From Piliocolobus tephrosceles (Eukaryota > Chordata > Mammalia > Primates > Cercopithecidae): a stretch of 64,000 nt of DNA. Below, piece by piece: positions 55,062-64,000 of this stretch (its first letter is position 1; every line of letters starts with the position of its first letter). Location of the stretch: NCBI RefSeq assembly GCF_002776525.5, contig NC_045453.1:40232096-40296095 (forward strand), read 5' to 3'. The translations under genes were made by a program, and so were the position numbers. Below the pieces are notes generated by a model that was given only the letters and a program-made list of their open reading frames with translations, was not told the DNA's origin and did not search any database.

Positions 55062-55182
55062 GATACTAATAGGACGATCTTCACAGGAGCTTTCCAAGGC
55101 TTGCCTGCCAGTGCTAAGGCATGACACCTGCCAACAACCACAACAAATTCCTGCAAAAGACCCAGACAAGGTGTAGCAAAGA

Positions 55183-55477
55183 GGCCAGGCCTGGTAACTC
55201 ATGCTGTAATTCCCGCACTTTGGGAGGCCAAGACAGGTGGATCACCTGAGTCCAGTTCAAGAACAGCCTGGGCAACATAGTAAAACCTCATCTCTACAAA
55301 AACATACAAAAAATTAGCTGAGCATAGTGGCACATGTCTGTAGTCCTAGGTAGCCAGGAGGCTGAGGTGGGAGGATCACCTGAGCCCAGGAGGTTGAGGC
55401 TGCAGTGAGCTGTGATCATGCCACTGCACTCCAGCCTAGGTGACAGAGCAAGACCCTGTCTCAAAAAATAAAAAAAA
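55183..55477 (+). mobile_element. AluJ element
   Basis: Full-length Alu starting GGCCAGGCCTGGTAACTCAT, with 'cagcctgggcaacatagtaa' and 'aggaggttgaggctgcagtg' (AluJ wording) and an AATAA-interrupted tail. Flanks 'gtagcaaaga' (55173-55182) and 'gtagcaagaa' (55478-55487) are a likely target duplication. Confidence 0.93.
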
Positions 55478-55594
55478 GTAGCAAGAAAAAAATCTCTGCT
55501 TCAAGGTTGCTTAGCATTGAAGATATTTTATGTTGTTCTCTTTTCTCTATTCTCTGCATGGGAAATACTGATGATCTCATACAAACTTCAATAA

Positions 55595-56050
55595 GCACAT
55601 ATTGATCACCAAGTATATTGCTAGGAACTGAAGATATGGAAATGAGCAAAATGTTTTCCTGAAACCCTCAAGAAGCTTTTTGGGGAGATGATCATACAAA
55701 CAAATAATATCAATGATAATCTGCTCTAAAGAGATAAAAGGAGAAGCAATTAATATTTCCTAGAGGATTGAAGCAAGATTTCCCAGACAAGATGGCATTT
55801 GAGTTGGGTCTTCACTGAACTGAGGCGAGTTAGATAAAGCAGGAAAAGGGAGGCATTCCAGGACAGGGGCCCTGCCTAGGTACAGACCGGATGCAGGATT
55901 ATATTTTCTGTTTCATGACCAGAACAGAGAGTAGAGGGCGAGAGGGCATCCGGGAGGCTGGAAGTGAAGGTGGGGACCAGAATTCTGCTAAGTGGTTTGG
56001 ACTTCATGCAGCATTTGAAAGGTTTATGAGAGGAGGCCAGCATCATCAGG
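55595..56050 (+). mobile_element. Ancient interspersed repeat, family not assigned
   Basis: 'catattgatcaccaagtata', 'caagatggcatttgagttgg', 'gaggcattccaggacagggg' and 'gtttggacttcatgcagcat' give the same old repeat class as 50405-51270, extending further 5'. I cannot name the family. Confidence 0.4.
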
Positions 56051-57639
56051 TTTGTTCAGCTGGATAGAAGGACAGAAAGTCCCATAGTGGGACCACCTCT
56101 GGCCTGCAGAGCTGTGGGCAAGTGTCCCTGTCCATTCTCCAGCTTCCCAAAATTTCAGATTGTAAGTGGTGGGTAAACACACATTGGTTGAATGTGAATG
56201 TACGACCTGGATTCGTGGAAGTTTCCACTGGCCTGAAAATGTGGGTAAAAGCGAGAATCTAGTCTAAACAGTGGAGCTAATGTCCCCAGCATAGAGACAT
56301 GGGAAATCTTATCCCTAGGACTGGCTTCGGCCTCTGACTCAGCTCAGCAGCCCCTGTTCTTAAGGCTGATGGACACACCAGAATCTGCACACACCTTTCT
56401 GCTCCCTCTCGTCTGCTCTTCCGTGTCACCTTTCTCATGGCAGCCCTACTGTAATCTAAGTTACTTTAAAAAGAAAATAAAATTCTTACATGTCTGTCAC
56501 CACAGCTCCTTGCAGTGAGAAATGGAAGGTGTCGCTTCTTTGAAAGAAAAATGACAAAACAGAAAGAGTATTGGGTAACCACAAGGTGTTGGCATGTGGG
56601 AGTTGAGTTTATTCACCAAGAGAGAAAGAAAACCCTGGCTGCCCTTCCAAATTTTTTTATAATAAGTTTTAATCGTTGTTTATGCTTTCAGGATGTGGTG
56701 CTTGGCATGAAAACCAGTCCCCTTGCAGCCCACATTTCAGGGGAGGCGCTAGGCGACTGTGAGTAAATACCACGACAATGGAATGCCACCGGACCCAAAT
56801 AGGTCTTTCATCTGTTTGCGGGACTGACAAGCAGGGCTGGCTTTTTTCGGCCCTCAGTGGACGCACAATGAGGAAGCTGAGGCTCTGCGGGTTTGTTTGC
56901 AGAACTTACCTGGGAAACTGATACCCTCTGAAAGTGCCCCTTCATTCCAATGTCACTCCAGATCAGGCAGGTAAAAGGATTACTCTGGTGTCCCTGGCCT
57001 CTGCCCCATTGTCTGCACAAGTCGGCACTAAATGGAGTAACTTAACCCCCAAAGAGATAACCAACTGCTGTGTGTGTACTCACATTTAAAGCTGCCAATT
57101 CCCATGAAGTGACTGGGTTGTTTTCTGGGCCTTTTGCTTCTAACATGTTGGTAGCAGAATCTTGAGATAGTTCTCGACCAAAGAGGTTGTCTAAGAAAAA
57201 GTCCAGGGTCCAGCCCCCAGATCCCTCATGCCAAATGAGTCCACTGGGGGGTGCAAACACAAAGGGAACCTAGGTTAAGACAATACACACATCTTTCAAG
57301 AACAAATTTTTTTAAATTGTGAACTTGACTTTAAAATCTCAATATGCTTTCTTTGAAGAAAAATTTGTTTTTAACCCCAAAGAAGAGAGAAAGGGCATTT
57401 TGAGGGTGTGATAAAGCTTGTGGTTTCTGTTTTGATGAAACAGGCAGAAAAGGCCGAAGTCTGACCCGAGCTCTTCCTCTGTGTTTGACTCTGAGAACTT
57501 CACGGGTCTGCCCCACCACCTGTAGCCAGCCCAGACTCACCCCAACCAGCACCAGCCAGCCAGAAAACCCAAAAACTAACTCTCCTACCATTAGCCTGGA
57601 CACTCTCTTTCCCCTTTATTGATAGAAATCTTCCACAAA
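56051..57639. other. No recognised gene or repeat
   Basis: About 1.6 kb of unassigned DNA of moderate GC. Frames of 60 to 90 codons on both strands (for example 56515-56766 plus, 57331-57603 minus) have no domains. Confidence 0.4.
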
Positions 57640-57889
57640 ATAAATAACATTTATTATGTTTTTGAAACGGAAACATAGAAGAAAGCAAAGATCGTTCGTA
57701 ATTTCACTATCCATGTAACCCTTGTTGACAATTTTTCTTTAAAAATGTAAGTAACATAGCATACACATGGTGAAAAAACACTCAAACCTAAGGAAGGTAA
57801 AAATAATTTTAAATAAAATAAATATTTACCTCAAAGGTAACTACTATTAACATTGTGTTGGGTTTGCTTCCAGGCCAGAAAAAGAAATG

Positions 57890-58180
57890 TACAGTGGCGC
57901 ATGCCTGTAATCTCAGCACTTTAGGAGGCTGAGGCAGGTAGATCACCTGCAGTCAGGAGTTCGAAACCAACTTGGCCAACATGGTGAAACTCCGTCTCTA
58001 CTAAAAAGAAAAAAAATATTAGTCAGGCGTGGTGGCACACGCCTGTAGTCCCAGCTACTCGGGAGGCTGAGGCACGAGACTCACTTGAACCGGGGGATGG
58101 AAGTTGCAGTGAGCTGAAATCATGCCACTGCACTGCAGCCTGGGCAACAAAGTGAGACTCCGTCTCAAAAAAAAATTAAA
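57890..58180 (+). mobile_element. AluS element
   Basis: Alu beginning near 'acagtggcgcatgcctgtaa' (the first few bases are lost or mutated), with 'acttggccaacatggtgaaa' and 'cagctactcgggaggctgag'. Ends in an A-run. Flanks around 'aaagaaatg' and 'aaaaaatg' suggest a target duplication. Confidence 0.92.
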
Positions 58181-58293
58181 AAATGCGTGTGCATTTATAT
58201 ACCAGTAAGATATACACAACCTTTTATAACCAACATCAAGAAAATAGCGAAAGAGCCACCCTATTCTATATCCTTCCCTTCTCACTTAGTTGT

Positions 58294-58302
58294 ACATCTT
58301 GG
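58294..58302. repeat. 9-bp target site duplication, left copy (AluS with microsatellite tail)
   Basis: ACATCTTGG, repeated at 58649-58657. Confidence 0.75.
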
Positions 58303-58586
58303 GGGCTGGGCAGAGTAGGTCACGCCTATAATCCCAGGACTTTAGGAGACTGAGATGGGCGGATCACTTGAGGTCAGGAATTCAAGACCAGCCTGACCAA
58401 CATGGTGAAACCCTGTCTGTATTAAAAATACAAAAAGATTGGCTGGCCGTGATATCGTGCACCTGTAGTCCCAGCTACTCGGGAGGTGGAGGCACAAAAA
58501 TCGCTTAAACTCAGGAGGCAGAAGGTGTAGTGAGCCAAGATCGTGCCATCGTGCCACTGCACTTCAGCCTGGGAGACAGAGTGAAT
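58303..58586 (+). mobile_element. AluS element with replaced tail
   Basis: Full-length Alu from 'gggctgggcagagtaggtca' to 'gcctgggagacagagtgaat'. 'cagcctgaccaacatggtga' is AluS-type. A small repeat 'cgtgccat' occurs twice near 58542-58556. Instead of a poly-A tail it continues into a TC/TA/CA microsatellite that is still inside the target duplication. Confidence 0.92.
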
Positions 58587-58650
58587 CTCTCTCTCTCTCT
58601 CTCGCTCGCTCTCTCTCTGTATATATACATATACATATATACACACACAC
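58587..58650. repeat. Compound (TC)n-(TA)n-(CA)n microsatellite
   Basis: TC units with two CTCG interruptions, then TATACA units, then (AC)n. It occupies the position of the Alu A-tail. Confidence 0.92.
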
Positions 58651-58657
58651 ATCTTGG
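58649..58657. repeat. 9-bp target site duplication, right copy (AluS)
   Basis: ACATCTTGG; see 58294-58302. Confidence 0.7.
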
Positions 58658-58784
58658 AGAGTTTGTCACATCTGCTGAATATGGATTTACCTCACTCTTT
58701 TTAATGGCCCATTCTATGGATTCGTCATAACTAACCTGTCAAGTCTCCCATGGGAAGCTTAGAAGAACTGCATGAACTATGGCC

Positions 58785-58905
58785 CATCCTGTCCTCAGTT
58801 TCCTCATCTGCAAAGTGGGAGTGACATAGTAAATGAGTGTATACATGGAAAACACTTCGGGGAGCATGCAATACACCCAGTAAGCCATTAATATTACTAG
58901 CCATT
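58785..58905 (+). mobile_element. MIR SINE fragment
   Basis: 'cctgtcctcagtttcctcat', 'ctgcaaagtgggagtgacat', then 'ggaaaacacttcggggagca' and 'acccagtaagccattaatat' follow the MIR core and 3' end. Confidence 0.7.
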
Positions 58906-59384
58906 AGTATGAGTACAGTTTTCCACTAAAAAGTTTTTAAACAAATATTTTAGGTAAATCTGAAAGATGTCACTACTAAAAGTAGACCAACGTGAAAGCC
59001 TGCACTGTATTTTTGAGCCAACCCCTTCAGAACACCTAGAAAGACTGAAATGTCTATGGCCCATTGTGATGACAGCACTACATTTTCTAAAACACACAGA
59101 AATTTCCCAAATGAAGCCACAGCTTCAGACAACATTGTCAGGAGGCATGTTAGTCAAGAGAAATCATGAAGAATACTGCAGCCAATTGACAATGCAAGGA
59201 AAATCATGGTGGGCAGAATGTAATTACCTGAACTGGAACTCAGCCAGGGTGTCTATCTACCCAGCAAAAGGAAATTAGAACAGATATATGGGGCGAAGGT
59301 TTAGTTTTGGCCAACATTTCCCAAGATAATCTTTCCATCAGTAGTAAGATCATTATATCCAGGCATTAATGAGAACCACAGAAG
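58906..59384. other. No recognised gene or repeat
   Basis: Contains a plus-strand frame of 103 codons (58967-59278) with no domain or homology I recognise; overlapping minus frames exist. Not called as a gene. Confidence 0.4.
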
Positions 59385-59530
59385 GTTAGGGCTTGAAGGA
59401 ACAATTTCTAAGAGACCAGTTAGTTTAGCCCAATCATTCTACAAATGAGAGATTAACTAACTTCCCTGAGTAACAAAGCCAGTTATCAGAAGAGCCAGGG
59501 TTAGCTGAAAATCTTTTAACATCCAAACCA
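59385..59530 (-). mobile_element. Ancient MIR/L2-like fragment (weak)
   Basis: 'gttagggcttgaaggaacaa', 'cattctacaaatgagagatt' and 'agagccagggttagc' resemble old SINE/LINE wording with 'cattttacagatgagg'. Family uncertain. Confidence 0.4.
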
Positions 59531-60329
59531 GTGTTTATTCCATCAAATTACACTGGCTTATTTGTACAGAATCCTAGGGTACCTATTTGCTACTCATTAT
59601 CAAAAATAAGTCAAGACATGTGTGAATTGGGGAATAATTAAATGTTTTAAAGTAGTCCCTGTCAGTGATGTCATACAAGTATTTAAGAACCTAAGAGATT
59701 AGGACATTTTTGCTGTTATTAGAGGGCAGTAGTTTAACCTGCTTTACAGTCTAGGGGTCTTCACCTAAAGGAGAGGCCAAAATGATGGAGTTCTAGCTCT
59801 CCGTCCCTCCCCATTCCTACTTTGACCTCGGCAGTACTGTTTCTGTGACATTTTACATAGTAGATGATTTTACTTAAAATATATTGATATAAGGATTCCC
59901 TGCTAAAGCAAAAGATTTTAATGCTATTGTTTTTGGCACAGGAGTCCAGTGCTATGTAATTTTTAAAAATTCATTTGGGAAAAAATTTGGAGAAATTTGA
60001 ATGAGGAATATTGAATGTTCCCAAAAAACACAACAGTTGTCTAAGTAGGTCTAGGTTTAAGAGAGTTGTTTTCCCCTTATACCACTTTTTATTACAATGA
60101 TGACCTGGCATTTCCCAAAAGCCATTCATTGGGAATTCATGAAATTTATTTAGAACCAGCCAATAAGGAGAAAAAAGCCCAAAAGCTGAGGCACTTTACA
60201 GGTGAATGTACAGGATTGACTCACCTGGTGTCATTGGTATATAAACCTTAAAACTATGTCAGTACACTTTTTGGTAATAATTTCTGAAAATTTTCCAAAG
60301 AAGATGATAGAAATCTTCTGGAGGGACAT
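59531..60329. other. No recognised gene or repeat
   Basis: AT-rich unassigned DNA without a gene-like frame. Confidence 0.35.
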
Positions 60330-60450
60330 TGCAGCAAGATGTAACTGTATGTAACACTACTGAACTGTACATTTAAAAATGGTAAAGATAGTAAATTTTA
60401 TGTTTATGTGTGGGTCTTTTAACCAAAACTAAAAATAAAATAAATTTTAA
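60330..60450 (+). mobile_element. L1M 3' end (weak)
   Basis: 'gtaacactactgaactgtac' and 'atttaaaaatggtaaagata' followed by an AAAT-rich tail resemble the terminal 3' UTR of L1MB/L1MC elements ('ccactgaattgtacacttt'). Confidence 0.5.
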
Positions 60451-60840
60451 ATGAAAAAGGGTGCCCTTCTTCAGTTCTTTCTCCTTCCTGTTGTTCAGAA
60501 TGCAGATGTGATGTCTGGTACTCCAGCAGCCATTTAAAACCATAAAGTGGAAGCAGCATGCTGAAGATGGTGGAGCAACAAGATACTGGGTAAAGAGCAA
60601 TAAGATTTTATGCAACAGAATCTGATCTCTGACATCGAAGGCACCATGCCAACCCCTGCATGGCCTACCTCTGGGTCCTTTATGTAAGAGAAAAATACAT
60701 TTCTATTATATCTAATTTAAAAAAAAAATTACCAAAGAAGATATTTGTGTCATATGTATTAATCATATCAAAAGAATGAGACTGTTGTCCCAAATCACCT
60801 TTATCCTACTTATTTTCCTCAAATGTTCAAATAGAGCCGT
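60451..60840. other. No recognised gene or repeat
   Basis: Unassigned AT-rich DNA with a short A-run near 60720. Confidence 0.35.
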
Positions 60841-60848
60841 AATACAGA
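60841..60848. repeat. 8-bp target site duplication, left copy (MER5A)
   Basis: AATACAGA; the right copy AACACAGA at 61021-61028 has one mismatch. Confidence 0.65.
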
Positions 60849-61020
60849 GCCACATTTCTCAAAGTGTTGTCCCGAAACCAGCAGCATCAGCATTTCCTGG
60901 AACTTACTAGAAATGCCCCTAGATATCCTAGCTTAGACACAGCAGGTGCTGAGCCTGGCAATCTGTATGTTAGTCATCCTTCCAGGGTATTCTGATGCAC
61001 AGCAAAATAAGAGAACCACT
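60849..61020 (+). mobile_element. MER5A hAT-Charlie element
   Basis: Begins 'gccacatttctcaaagtgtt', contains 'cagcagcatcagcatttcct' and 'ggtattctgatgcacagcaa', and ends 'gagaaccact', the inverted partner of the start. Its 172 bases are close to the family length (about 190). Flanked by an 8-bp near-duplication, as expected for hAT elements. No coding sequence. Confidence 0.88.
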
Positions 61021-61028
61021 AACACAGA
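61021..61028. repeat. 8-bp target site duplication, right copy (MER5A)
   Basis: AACACAGA; see 60841-60848. Confidence 0.65.
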
Positions 61029-61059
61029 GTAACACAAAGTATTCCTGTTTGTATAGTGT

Positions 61060-61275
61060 CTGTGATAAGAGCTGAGGGCCTGCAAGCAAGAGTCCTGGGT
61101 TTGAATTTCTTCTTTATCACTTAGCATCTACTTAGCGCTTGAAAAGTGACTTCATCTCTTTAAGTCTCAATTTCCACAATTGTATGATGGACAAGAATTA
61201 ACATTACCTTATCCAGAGGTTGTTGAAAATATTTAATAGGAAAATTTATGTAAAGCTCTTAATTGGCAAATGTAT
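61060..61275 (+). mobile_element. MIR SINE
   Basis: 'gagtcctgggtttgaatttc', 'cttcatctctttaagtctca', 'atttccacaattgtatgatg' and 'gtaaagctcttaattggcaa' follow nearly the whole MIR sequence. Confidence 0.75.
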
Positions 61276-61477
61276 ACTATTAAATGAAGGATAAGTAATA
61301 GAATGTTATTCTTGTTTCATACTGCACAGAGCCCCCGACTTGACAGAAAACAAGCATGATAAACAGGTTCAAGAAAATGGAGGAATGCTGGGGATGTTCT
61401 TAAGAGAAAAAAAAATGAATAGAACTGAAGGAGACTTACAACTACTTGCAAGAAAGAAAACGAAAAAGAAAACAATA

Positions 61478-61735
61478 TTAATAATGATAGGTAACATAAA
61501 ATGCTTACCATGTAACAGATGCTATTTTAGTCACTTTGCTTGTTTAACTTATTAAATCCTCATAACAATTCCCTGCTACATATACTATAGTTCTGCCTGT
61601 TTTATCAGGAAATTGAGGCATGGGGAGCTTACAAGATGAATCCAAAGTCACACAGTGCCCGAGAGGGAAGGCCAGTTTCCATGGCAGGAATTTAGCTCTA
61701 AAGCCCATGTTCTTAATCGTGGCCCCTGCAGTTTT
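61478..61735 (-). mobile_element. MIR SINE
   Basis: Nearly full-length reverse MIR: 'aaatgcttaccatgtaacag', 'ttattaaatcctcataacaa', 'caggaaattgaggcatgggg', 'aagtcacacagtgcccgag' and 'gcccatgttcttaatcgtgg'. With 61060-61275 it forms an inverted MIR pair. Confidence 0.82.
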
Positions 61736-62242
61736 TGGGTATGTTTCTGCCTCTCTTCAGTGGGATCACAAATGGAATGATGGCCTCTTACTTGGGTTAG
61801 AATGAAGGGGAAACTCAGTTTATTGATTTCTACTGAACACTCGCAGTAGGTGAGTGTCTTCATTTGGGGCCCCCAAGAAGCATCACTGATGCAAGGATTT
61901 GAGTGTAGCTTATTTGGGGGTGTAGGAAACAACTTTAGAGAAGGGAAAGTAACACAGAAAAGGGAATTACAAAAGCCGGGCGACTACACCAGCTATCAAG
62001 GTGGCGACTGGAGCTACTTCTGCAGGGGAAACTGAAAAAAAATCACTCTTAGAATCATCCCCCATAGTGGAGAGGGAGCTGGGATAGTTAGATCTTGAAC
62101 AAGGGCTGCCTTTGTGGGTGTTAATTCCCTACCACTTCTGGCTTGCCATGTTGTCCAAGAGCAGAATCCTTCCAGGATTTAAAAAAAAAGGAGTTTTAAG
62201 TTGAAGTTACTTATTTGTAAGTTAGCATTATACAGATCTATC
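61736..62242. other. No recognised gene or repeat
   Basis: About 500 bases of unassigned DNA; short frames on both strands without domains. Confidence 0.35.
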
Positions 62243-62412
62243 GTTTTCACCCTTGCGTATGCCTCAGAATCCTCAGCATGTCAAAACATAAATCACTAGG
62301 CCCATCCCCAGAGTTTCCGATGGATTAGGTCTACTTGGGGGCTGATACTTTGCATTTCTAACAAATATCCAGAGAATGCTGATGCTGCTGATTTGGGACC
62401 ACATTGTGTGAG
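62243..62412 (-). mobile_element. MER5A-like hAT-Charlie element
   Basis: Reverse-oriented: 'tatgcctcagaatcctcagc', 'aggcccatccccagagtttc', 'gatactttgcatttctaaca', 'gaatgctgatgctgctgatt' and 'gggaccacattgtgtgag'. About 170 bases, both ends diverged. Confidence 0.82.
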
Positions 62413-64000
62413 GCCATCTGGTTTGACAGCCAGGAATGATTGCCACAGCCTTCTGAAGAAGCCACTATACAAATTGTGTGTGTGTAACCAAAATATTTAG
62501 GCAGAAAATGATAAGTAACTCAAAGGCTCACTTTGATCCTGAAACTCCTAACTAAGGAGAGGAAATAAGCATCCCAGTTGGTTGATCATCAGTCTCGGCC
62601 AGGTACACAGTCCCGGGTCCCCAAGGTATAGAAGAATTCCCTGGGCCCTAAAAGATACCTCTTACAGAACAGAAAATTATATAAACCTAAGTAAAAAAAA
62701 AAAAAAAAAAAAAAAAAGTTTACTTTTCAAAACTACATTCTTGTTTGTTTTCCGTTTTAAAGGAGAAGTCATAAACTGCTTGTTGACGCACATGGAGTCA
62801 TCAAGAACCCATTCCTCTGTTAGCTGATCCCGAATGCCCCACATTTCTGAGAAACCAGCCCCTGGAGCCACCGCTTTGCAGACTCTGTGCTAAGATTACA
62901 GTGGACTCATGCAGGATAATAATCTGTATTCTGATTTTGATGAAACTCAAAATTATCAAAATGCCATCTTATGGTTTGCTGAATACTATGCAGAGGAATC
63001 ATCTTAAGTTACAAATTTCCAGAATCAACAGTGTATCACTTTACTAATCCAGGAAAGCAAGTCAAGTTTTAGTAATTTGATAAGGCACTGAGAGAGGCTC
63101 CTGGTGAGTTTACTTTCCTGGCACACCGGTGAGGCATGATTAATTACTAACCATCTTTCATATGTCTGTACCATTTGACTTTGGATATTGGCCGAAGACC
63201 CAGAATTAAGAAGCTCTCACTCCTAAATAAAAGCTTGCAACACAAAGCATTTTATTTCATCATGTGAACATTTCGAAGCAATTGCTCAAGATTCAAAAAC
63301 AATTAGGTTTCTAGTGTCTCTGTACTATTTTTCTCTATTACTGCTAAAAATTAAATGTTTGAAATATCCACAACTGAAAAAAAATAATAAAAATTAAAAT
63401 TAAATGTCACAAATTACTGGTTATTAAAAATTTAATAGTGGCAATAAAATTACAGAAGAAGGTAGAGAAATGTTTCAACTCAGTCCTCGGACTTCCTCAT
63501 GGGTTTGTCTGAAGGTCACGTAAGACCAATCCACAACTCACTGCTTCATAATGCTCTTATTTTGAATAAGCTGGCTTGGTCTAGCAATTATGATACCTTT
63601 TATTATTTCACTTCCTATTGCTCTCTGAGATATTTTGGCACACTCTTTTTATACCCTAAATGTTAATTATTTTTAATTTGGACAAAATGATGTCATTCTT
63701 AACCAAAAGCTATACTTTCTAAAAATTGCTGAATCTTTATTTTAAAAGGTGGAAAAATCACAGTGGATTGCTAATTTGATGAATCTGACTTGAACCACTA
63801 TCCTTTAAATCCAAATGTAAGTTTCTTTCCAAATAAAAGTTTTTGATATTAAACCAATGCTGTGACTTCATGAAACCATTCCTATAGTCAAGAGATTTCC
63901 TTTTTGTCATTGAACTCTACATTCCTATGTATTATTTGATATTTGATTTTCCTAAGATTCCTGAAAAAAATTAAAAGCACTCCTTCTCTGAGAATAGTTG
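62413..64000. other. No recognised gene or repeat apart from a poly-A tract
   Basis: About 1.6 kb of AT-rich unassigned DNA. It holds a 25-base run of A at 62693-62717 with no recognisable retroelement upstream, and an A-rich patch at 63378-63402. No gene-like frame. Confidence 0.4.
62693..62717. repeat. Isolated poly-A tract
   Basis: Twenty-five uninterrupted A residues. The upstream 110 bases do not match Alu or L1, so its origin is open. Confidence 0.9.

Larger units (their letters stand above)
57640..58740 (-). mobile_element. L1ME-like 3' region, split by two Alus
   Basis: Three pieces (57640-57888, 58183-58293, 58658-58740) read in order as the reverse of an old L1ME 3' UTR: 'taactactattaacattgtg', 'cttccaggcc', then 'ccttcccttctcacttagt', then 'acctcactctttttaatgg' and 'cattctatggattc'. 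The second Alu landed within 'acatcttgg', which is duplicated on both sides. Confidence 0.65.

Noticed and set aside
58967..59278. 103-codon plus-strand frame in non-repeat DNA
   Set aside because: Ordinary composition but no recognised family, no promoter or splice evidence, and overlapping minus frames.
1..64000. CRISPR arrays, bacterial operons, tRNA/rRNA/snRNA genes
   Set aside because: Looked for regularly spaced direct repeats, ribosome-binding sites and known RNA gene wording. Only 7SL-derived Alus and tRNA-derived MIRs were found.

Overview
This window is primate genomic DNA, most likely human or another ape. Evidence: many Alu elements, including two with AluY-type sequence; several primate-lineage LINE-1 (L1P) copies; and a background of older mammalian repeats (L1M, L2, MIR, MER5A, MER1, MLT1, MST and MLT2 LTRs). 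I see no convincing cellular protein-coding exon, no structural RNA gene, no CRISPR array and no prokaryotic-style operon. Nearly all the longer reading frames are decayed L1 proteins, Alu read-throughs or frames inside simple repeats. The window reads as intergenic or intronic sequence whose content is layered transposon insertions.

Layout. 1-17 kb: an L1 remnant, a MER3-like DNA transposon, an old L1M 3' end, an MLT2 LTR, an Alu fragment, an MLT1 LTR, a CA-rich repeat and a 1.1-kb L1PB copy, separated by long stretches that look unique. 17.09-23.19 kb: a full-length but heavily mutated minus-strand L1P with a 13-bp target-site duplication (TSD). 23.2-27.5 kb: L1M pieces, a full-length MER1A-type element and a long L2. 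27.5-33.4 kb: an AluJ, a roughly 100-bp L1 tail insertion and a 5.4-kb minus-strand L1MA/L1MB-class relic that was itself hit by a twin-primed (5'-inverted) younger L1. 33.4-39.4 kb: two Alus, an MLT1-like LTR, L2/LTR pieces and apparently unique DNA. 39.44-45.64 kb: a second full-length minus-strand L1P with a 14-bp TSD. It is well preserved: ORF1 spans exactly 338 codons but carries two in-frame stops, and ORF2 keeps a complete endonuclease segment and a 685-codon open RT/C-terminal segment. 45.7-64 kb: a mosaic of MIR, MER5A, Alu, L1ME-like and LTR relics with simple repeats.

No pathway or gene set operates here. The only recognisable biochemical machinery is that of L1: the ORF1 RNA-binding protein and the ORF2 endonuclease/reverse transcriptase, both broken in every copy. 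L1 machinery in trans accounts for the Alu copies. The points most worth a second look are the two same-orientation full-length L1s about 22 kb apart (potential recombination substrates), the twin-primed insertion nested in an older L1, the nearly intact second L1, and several small tandem duplications at or within repeat copies. I found nothing that supports a previously undescribed biological system. Subfamily names are from memory of family consensus sequences and were not computed.
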